Of a stretch of DNA of 64,000 nt, positions 63,467 through 64,000 are shown piece by piece. The notes under the pieces are model-generated. The model searched no databases. It was not told where the DNA came from and was given only the letters and a program-made list of their open reading frames with translations. Each line of letters opens with the position of its first letter. Within the stretch, counting starts at the first letter, position 1. The stretch covers positions 1-64,000 of the forward strand of contig NZ_JXAK01000042.1 in the NCBI RefSeq assembly GCF_000829455.1. Reading direction: 5' to 3'. The translations under genes were made by a program, and so were the position numbers. Origin of the DNA: Gordoniibacillus kamchatkensis (GTDB taxonomy: Bacteria; Bacillota; Bacilli; Paenibacillales; NBRC-103111).

Positions 63467-64000
63467 ATGGATACGAGCTTTATTCGCGGCGTAATTCCGC
63501 CGATAGTGACGCCGGTGGACGCGGACGAATGCGTGGATGAGCAGAGGCTGCGCCGGGTCGTGGAGCATGTCATTGACGGCGGCGTGCACGGCATTTTGTC
63601 GCTCGGCAGCAACGGCGAATTTTACGGCCTCGACCCGGAGCAGCAGCAAAGAGCGGTTGCCGTTACGATCGATCAGGTGAACGGCCGCGTCCCGGTCTAC
63701 ATGGGGATCGGGGCGATTGCGACCAAGGAGTGCGTGAGGCTGGCCCGCCTGGGCGAATCGTTGAAGGCGCAGGCGCTCACGATTCTTCCGCCGATGTTCG
63801 TCTCGCTCACGGAGGAGGAGCTGTACCGGCATTTCCTTAAAGTGGCGGAAGCCGTCTCCCTGCCGATCCTCCTTTACAACAACCCGGACCGTGTCGGAAA
63901 CAACATCTCCGCGGGCCTGCTCGAACGATTGGCGGACATCCCCAATATCGTCGGGGTCAAGGATAGCAGCGGCGACTTCACCTTGACGGCGGAATATATT
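63467..64000 (+). CDS. DapA/KdgD-family aldolase-dehydratase (cut by window end)
   Basis: The first 178 codons of a TIM-barrel lyase of the dihydrodipicolinate synthase superfamily. Its signatures are GVIPPIVTPVDADE, LGSNGEFYGLD (GxxGE), the Tyr of PILLYNNPD and the Schiff-base Lys of IVGVKDSSGDF. ATG 63467 follows AGGAGG. Directly after gudD the likely role is 5-dehydro-4-deoxyglucarate dehydratase (KdgD) or a keto-deoxy-acid aldolase, rather than lysine synthesis. The 3' end lies outside the window. Confidence 0.82.
   Translation, partial: MDTSFIRGVIPPIVTPVDADECVDEQRLRRVVEHVIDGGVHGILSLGSNGEFYGLDPEQQQRAVAVTIDQVNGRVPVYMGIGAIATKECVRLARLGESLKAQALTILPPMFVSLTEEELYRHFLKVAEAVSLPILLYNNPDRVGNNISAGLLERLADIPNIVGVKDSSGDFTLTAEYI

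Noticed and set aside
1-64000. tRNA, rRNA, CRISPR arrays, prophage or restriction systems
   Set aside because: I looked for tRNA-like ends, repeated spacers, integrases and phage structural genes and saw none. The only mobile DNA recognised is the intron end.

Overview
The window looks like a chromosome segment from a GC-rich, spore-former-type member of the Paenibacillaceae (Paenibacillus/Cohnella-like). The reasons are strong AGGAGG-type ribosome binding sites with many GTG/TTG starts, rho-independent terminators between most units, a YesM/YesN two-component pair, sugar ABC importers without their own ATPase gene, and small Bacillota families such as CD3324, YcnI and DUF2203. It opens with the last ~96 bases of a group II intron. 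No rRNA, tRNA, CRISPR array or prophage was recognised.

Layout. 0.2-2.1 kb: a small unknown gene and pncB. 2.2-13.6 kb: a sugar locus with ABC binding protein, two permeases, BadF-type kinase, two GH4 glycosidases, ROK kinase, Eis-like acetyltransferase, GntR/UTRA regulator and MFS carrier. 13.8-18.6 kb: unknown gene, drug-efflux-type MFS protein, thyA-folA, YciI-like protein, FMN reductase. 18.8-24.2 kb: YcnI-type copper protein, NarL-type two-component pair, Ni/Co permease and a chemoreceptor. 24.7-27.1 kb: phnC and a double-length phnE. 27.2-38.7 kb: a signalling block of tandem-kinase hybrid sensor, LuxR-type regulator, SiaB, SiaC and SiaA homologues, a CheA-like PAS-Hpt-ATPase kinase, a receiver protein, a solute-binding lipoprotein and a DAACS symporter. 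38.8-39.8 kb: phnD on the opposite strand. 39.9-43.4 kb: 5'-nucleotidase, esterase, two micro-ORF transcription units and a CD3324-family gene. 44.2-53.9 kb: GGCT-like protein, PhzF, DUF2203, CopC-CopD/YcnJ, an ECF sigma/anti-sigma pair, a ROK repressor, a CDP-glucose dehydratase-like protein and an aldo/keto reductase. 54-64 kb: YesM/YesN, then an aldarate/uronate catabolic operon of two UxuA-like genes, an ABC importer, gudD and a DapA/KdgD-family gene cut by the window end.

The sequence carries many single-base frameshifts inside otherwise well-conserved genes, often at mononucleotide runs. In one response regulator three extra G's cancel out. Base-calling or assembly indels explain this better than real decay, so I annotate each affected gene as one CDS spanning the break and say where the break lies. 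Numbers after a break are approximate.

The most interesting part is 27.2-38.7 kb. A SiaA/SiaB/SiaC partner-switch module is present without the diguanylate cyclase SiaD that it controls in Pseudomonas. It is instead co-directional with a CheA-like kinase, a receiver carrying the lead-in motif of HD-GYP proteins, and a binding-protein/symporter pair. This block separates phnCE from phnD, and a single inversion of 24.7-38.7 kb would restore a phnD-phnC-phnE order.
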